From DAIPHL01 sp036771375 (GTDB lineage: Bacteria > Synergistota > Synergistia > Synergistales > Synergistaceae): a stretch of DNA of 7,500 nt. The notes below the pieces were generated by a model. The model had not been told where the DNA came from and did no database searches. It saw only the letters and a list, made by a program, of their open reading frames with translations. Location: assembly GCA_036771375.1 (NCBI GenBank), contig DAIPHL010000109.1, forward strand, positions 1 through 7,500, read 5' to 3'. The position numbers and the translations under genes are program-made. Shown here piece after piece: positions 5,537 to 7,500 of the stretch (position 1 is its first letter; each line of letters begins with the position of its first letter).

Positions 5537-6781
5537 GTGATATTTAAGTACAAAGTCCGGGTTGCCAACGGAGACATCCGAAACGGCATTCACGAGGCGG
5601 CGACCGAGGAGGCGGCGCTTCTGTGGATCAGGGAACAGGGTTGGTCTCCCATCAATGTCGAACCGGAGCGGGGTGTGGGGTCTCTCTTTGCTGCGTCGGA
5701 CGACTCGAAAAAGTCGTTGATGTCCATGGAGTTGTGGCCACAAAAGGTCGGCCTGCTGGACAAAAATGTCGTCTTCAAGCAGATGGCGACGATGATCAAC
5801 GCGGGCATCACCGTGGCGGCCACCCTGGAGCTGCTCTCGACCCAGACGGAGAACCGGACGTTGGCGAACGCGCTCTCCGGCATGAAGGAGACGGTGAGCG
5901 CCGGAGTGACCTTCACGGCCTCCATGGCGCGGTATCCCAAGGTCTTCACAACCCTCGAGATCGCCCTCGTCCACGCGGGCGAGCAGGGCGGCGTACTCGA
6001 CGTCAGCATGAATCGGCTCGCGAAGTTCGTGGAGGCTCAGTACTCGCTTCAGCGAAAAGTGCGGTCGGCGATGACGTATCCCTTTGTGGTCGTCTTTTTC
6101 ACTCTGTCTGCACTGGCGTTGCTCTCGCTTTTGATCGTTCCGCTCTTCCGAAAGGCCTTTGCGAACATCGGGATGGAGACGCTGCCGGCTCTGACGAACT
6201 TCGTGTTCTCGGTATCGGACGTGATGAAAGCCTATTGGTATCTCTTTCCCATTCCTTTTGTGGCACTCTGGCTCGTCCTGAGATACATGCGAAGGACCGA
6301 GGGAGGGCGACGTTTTCTCGACAGGCTGAGCCTGAAGATGCCGGTGAGCGGCGACATCGTCTACAAAATCATCATGGCCCGTTCGTTCAGGACGTTTGCG
6401 ACCCTCGTCAAGGCCGGCGTCCCGATACTCGACGCCATTGAGATGTCCTCGGAGGTCGCCGACAATGTCGTCGTGAGGAAGGCGTTCGATATCATCCGAG
6501 AGCGGGCTCAGAACGGTGTCGCGCTCAGCGCGACGATCCGAAGCCAGAAGCTCTTTCCTCCCATGGTCGGGCATATGGTCGCGATCGGCGAGGAAACCGG
6601 GGAGATCGACGAGGTCCTGGAGAAGGTCGCGGACTGGTACGACATGGAGCTCGACGAAAAGATCAAGGCTCTCTCCTCGATCATCGAGCCGGTTTTGATC
6701 ATCATCATCGGCGTTGCCGTGGGGTTGGTGGTCGCTTCCGTCTTCATTCCGCTCGTACAGTCGATGCAACAGTTCATGTAG
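5537..6781 (+). CDS. pilC: Type IV pilus / type II secretion inner-membrane platform protein (PilC/GspF family)
   Basis: The 414-residue protein is a full-length PilC/GspF polytopic membrane protein, the platform on which pilin subunits are assembled by the cytoplasmic ATPase. An N-terminal FKYKVRVANGDIRNG segment is typical of the family. Two T2SSF repeats follow (about 76-200 and 279-402), each with its GE motif: GEQGGVLD (148-155) and GEETGEIDEVL (351-361). Hydrophobic segments lie at about 181-203, 232-250 and 384-405. The GTG start has GAGG 7 bases upstream. It is the first gene after the promoter and is followed after 137 bases by a prepilin gene. No ATPase (PilB/PilT), PilM-Q or prepilin peptidase gene is in view, so a pilus cannot be separated from a secretion pseudopilus. 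Symbol pilC is by family; gspF is equally defensible. Confidence 0.93.
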   Translation: MIFKYKVRVANGDIRNGIHEAATEEAALLWIREQGWSPINVEPERGVGSLFAASDDSKKSLMSMELWPQKVGLLDKNVVFKQMATMINAGITVAATLELLSTQTENRTLANALSGMKETVSAGVTFTASMARYPKVFTTLEIALVHAGEQGGVLDVSMNRLAKFVEAQYSLQRKVRSAMTYPFVVVFFTLSALALLSLLIVPLFRKAFANIGMETLPALTNFVFSVSDVMKAYWYLFPIPFVALWLVLRYMRRTEGGRRFLDRLSLKMPVSGDIVYKIIMARSFRTFATLVKAGVPILDAIEMSSEVADNVVVRKAFDIIRERAQNGVALSATIRSQKLFPPMVGHMVAIGEETGEIDEVLEKVADWYDMELDEKIKALSSIIEPVLIIIIGVAVGLVVASVFIPLVQSMQQFM

Positions 6782-6871
6782 CCGTACGTGGCGTTTCGAT
6801 CGAAATCGATGGGGGTGGTTCGCGGGAAAGAAGTATCGTGAAATTTCGGCGCAGTGTGGTTTAAGAAATGT

Positions 6872-6900
6872 TTGGTTTGGACAAAACGATGCAACATAAA
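6872..6900 (+). promoter_or_regulatory. Weak candidate promoter region before the prepilin gene
   Basis: In the 137-base pilC-pilin gap, TTGGTT (6872-6877) and CATAAA (6895-6900) lie 17 bases apart, a poor sigma-70-like pair. The same stretch contains GG (6879-6880) and GC (6891-6892) separated by 10 bases, the spacing of sigma-54 promoters, within TTGG and TGCA contexts but lacking the rest of that consensus. Either could raise pilin expression above that of pilC; both are weak. Confidence 0.25.
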
Positions 6901-6918
6901 ACAAGGAGGTCTTTTCAG

Positions 6919-7389
6919 ATGACAAGAGTTTTGAAAGCGCGTAAGGGTGGATTTACACTGGTTGAGCTTCTGATCGTCATTATCATTATCGCGATCCTCG
7001 CGGGAATGCTGCTTCTGACCACGGGCGCGGCGACGGACCGGGCCGAGGCGACGAAGATCATCAACGACCTGCGCAACATGAAGTCCGCGACGCTCATGTG
7101 CTACGTGGACGAGAGGCTTTGGCCGATTGGCACCGAAAACACGCCCGGTGGTCTAAACGGACTTATCGCCAGCCTCAGCAAGTACATGGACCGCTCCTTC
7201 GACTTCAAGTACACCAAGGTTGAAGTCAAGGAGATCGGCGACGACGCGTTCGGCGGCTTCACCCTCGACGCCAGTGTGAAAGCGGGGACCAAAGCGAAGC
7301 TCAAAGACAGCGCCAAGGATGCCGGTCTTTACGACGATAACGGCGCTGTGTATGATGGCGGCAACACGGTCTACATGAGCATACGCTAA
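6919..7389 (+). CDS. Type IV prepilin-like protein (N-terminal methylation motif)
   Basis: This 156-residue protein begins with a short basic leader, then KGG|FTLVELLIVI. That is the class III signal cut by prepilin peptidase after Gly11, leaving Phe1 (to be N-methylated) and Glu5 of the mature chain, followed by a hydrophobic helix of about 20 residues. The mature part is about 145 residues. Unlike typical type IVa pilins, it has Leu rather than Pro at mature position 22, and only one cysteine (Cys61 of the precursor), so no C-terminal disulfide loop. ATG at 6919 is chosen, with AAGGAGG 9 bases upstream; an earlier in-frame ATG at 6868 would put an abnormal 28-residue leader before the cleavage site. 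Its position after pilC suggests a major pilin or pseudopilin of the same system. The globular part is not assigned to a family. Confidence 0.92.
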   Translation: MTRVLKARKGGFTLVELLIVIIIIAILAGMLLLTTGAATDRAEATKIINDLRNMKSATLMCYVDERLWPIGTENTPGGLNGLIASLSKYMDRSFDFKYTKVEVKEIGDDAFGGFTLDASVKAGTKAKLKDSAKDAGLYDDNGAVYDGGNTVYMSIR

Positions 7390-7393
7390 TCCC

Positions 7394-7420
7394 GACGGGA
7401 CTTCCGTTGTAAGTCCGGTC
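7394..7420 (+). other. Weak hairpin after the prepilin gene
   Basis: GGACTT (7398-7403) pairs with AAGTCC (7411-7416) around a 7-base loop, with a G/G mismatch and three further pairs (GAC/GTC) below. It begins 5 bases after the stop codon, but no T tract follows, so it is at best a mRNA 3'-end stabilising stem or a weak terminator. The nearby contig end makes the sequence here less trustworthy. Confidence 0.3.
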
Positions 7421-7439
7421 ATCCGCGTCACCCCGCCCG

Positions 7440-7500
7440 AGATAGGAAGTGCACACGTCTGAACTCCAGTCCCGGTCGGCGAACTCGTATGCCGTATTCT
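7440..7500 (+). other. Illumina TruSeq adapter with 8-base index (sequencing artefact)
   Basis: From 7440 the sequence follows the TruSeq read-1 3' adapter: an A, then GAT-GGAAG (7441-7449), GCACACGTCTGAACTCCAGT exactly (7451-7470), and a C-C (7471-7473). An 8-base index slot follows (7474-7481, GGTCGGCG), and then the flow-cell part CTCGTATGCCGT (7484-7495) and TTCT (7497-7500). Outside the index only five bases differ from the adapter (7444, 7450, 7472, 7483, 7496), consistent with low-quality read ends. This is not genomic DNA; genomic sequence ends at about 7439. Confidence 0.97.

Noticed and set aside
6794..6805. TTTCGATCGAAA palindrome after pilC
   Set aside because: Loop-free 12-base palindrome with no T tract and no promoter beside it; probably chance.
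6868..6918. Upstream ATG for the prepilin
   Set aside because: It would give a 28-residue leader before the cleavage site and has no ribosome binding site, while ATG 6919 follows AAGGAGG.
5483..6925. 480-codon minus-strand open frame opposite pilC
   Set aside because: Rich in His, Arg and Asp, as expected for an antisense shadow of a GC-rich gene; pilC on the plus strand is a full, conserved family member with a promoter and ribosome site.
7474..7481. GGTCGGCG shared with window positions 1-8, hinting at a terminal repeat
   Set aside because: The right copy is the index slot of the sequencing adapter; the match is a coincidence and not a circular overlap.

Overview
The window reads as a bacterial chromosome fragment of fairly high GC. 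It is probably from Synergistota; this is an inference, not a proof. The basis is a TrmD protein fused to a TM1570-type SPOUT methyltransferase domain, an otherwise standard ylxM-ffh-rpsP-khpA-rimM-trmD-rplS cluster, and an unusual type IV pilin next to pilC. Thermotogae carry the same neighbourhood but, as far as I know, with the second methyltransferase as a separate gene. The last 61 bases (7440-7500) are not biological: they match an Illumina TruSeq adapter with an 8-base index, so the real sequence stops at 7439.

Positions 1-187 (minus strand) hold the N-terminal part of a PepV-like M20 dipeptidase that runs off the left edge. Positions 295-4928 (minus strand) hold a complete seven-gene transcription unit for protein targeting and ribosome biogenesis. 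A strong sigma-70-type promoter (4900-4928) drives ylxM, ffh, rpsP, khpA, rimM, a trmD fusion and rplS, and a GC-rich hairpin (295-319) lies just after rplS. Genes are tightly packed: ylxM/ffh, khpA/rimM and rimM/trmD overlap by 8, 17 and 10 bases. A perfect 19-base palindrome overlaps the -35 box of the promoter and is a candidate operator.

Positions 4943-5536 are a long non-coding divergent region, GC-rich near the ribosomal side and clearly AT-rich from about 5160 on. It ends in a promoter with a perfect TATAAT box. Positions 5537-7389 (plus strand) carry pilC/gspF (inner-membrane platform protein) followed by a prepilin gene, which together form part of a type IV pilus or type II secretion-like system.

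Functionally, the minus-strand unit joins co-translational membrane targeting (Ffh with its YlxM partner), two ribosomal proteins (S16, L19), two assembly or RNA-binding factors (RimM, KhpA) and tRNA m1G37 methylation (TrmD). The plus-strand unit supplies pilus assembly parts. I found no CRISPR array, insertion sequence, tRNA or rRNA, and no clear sign of a new defence or mobile system.
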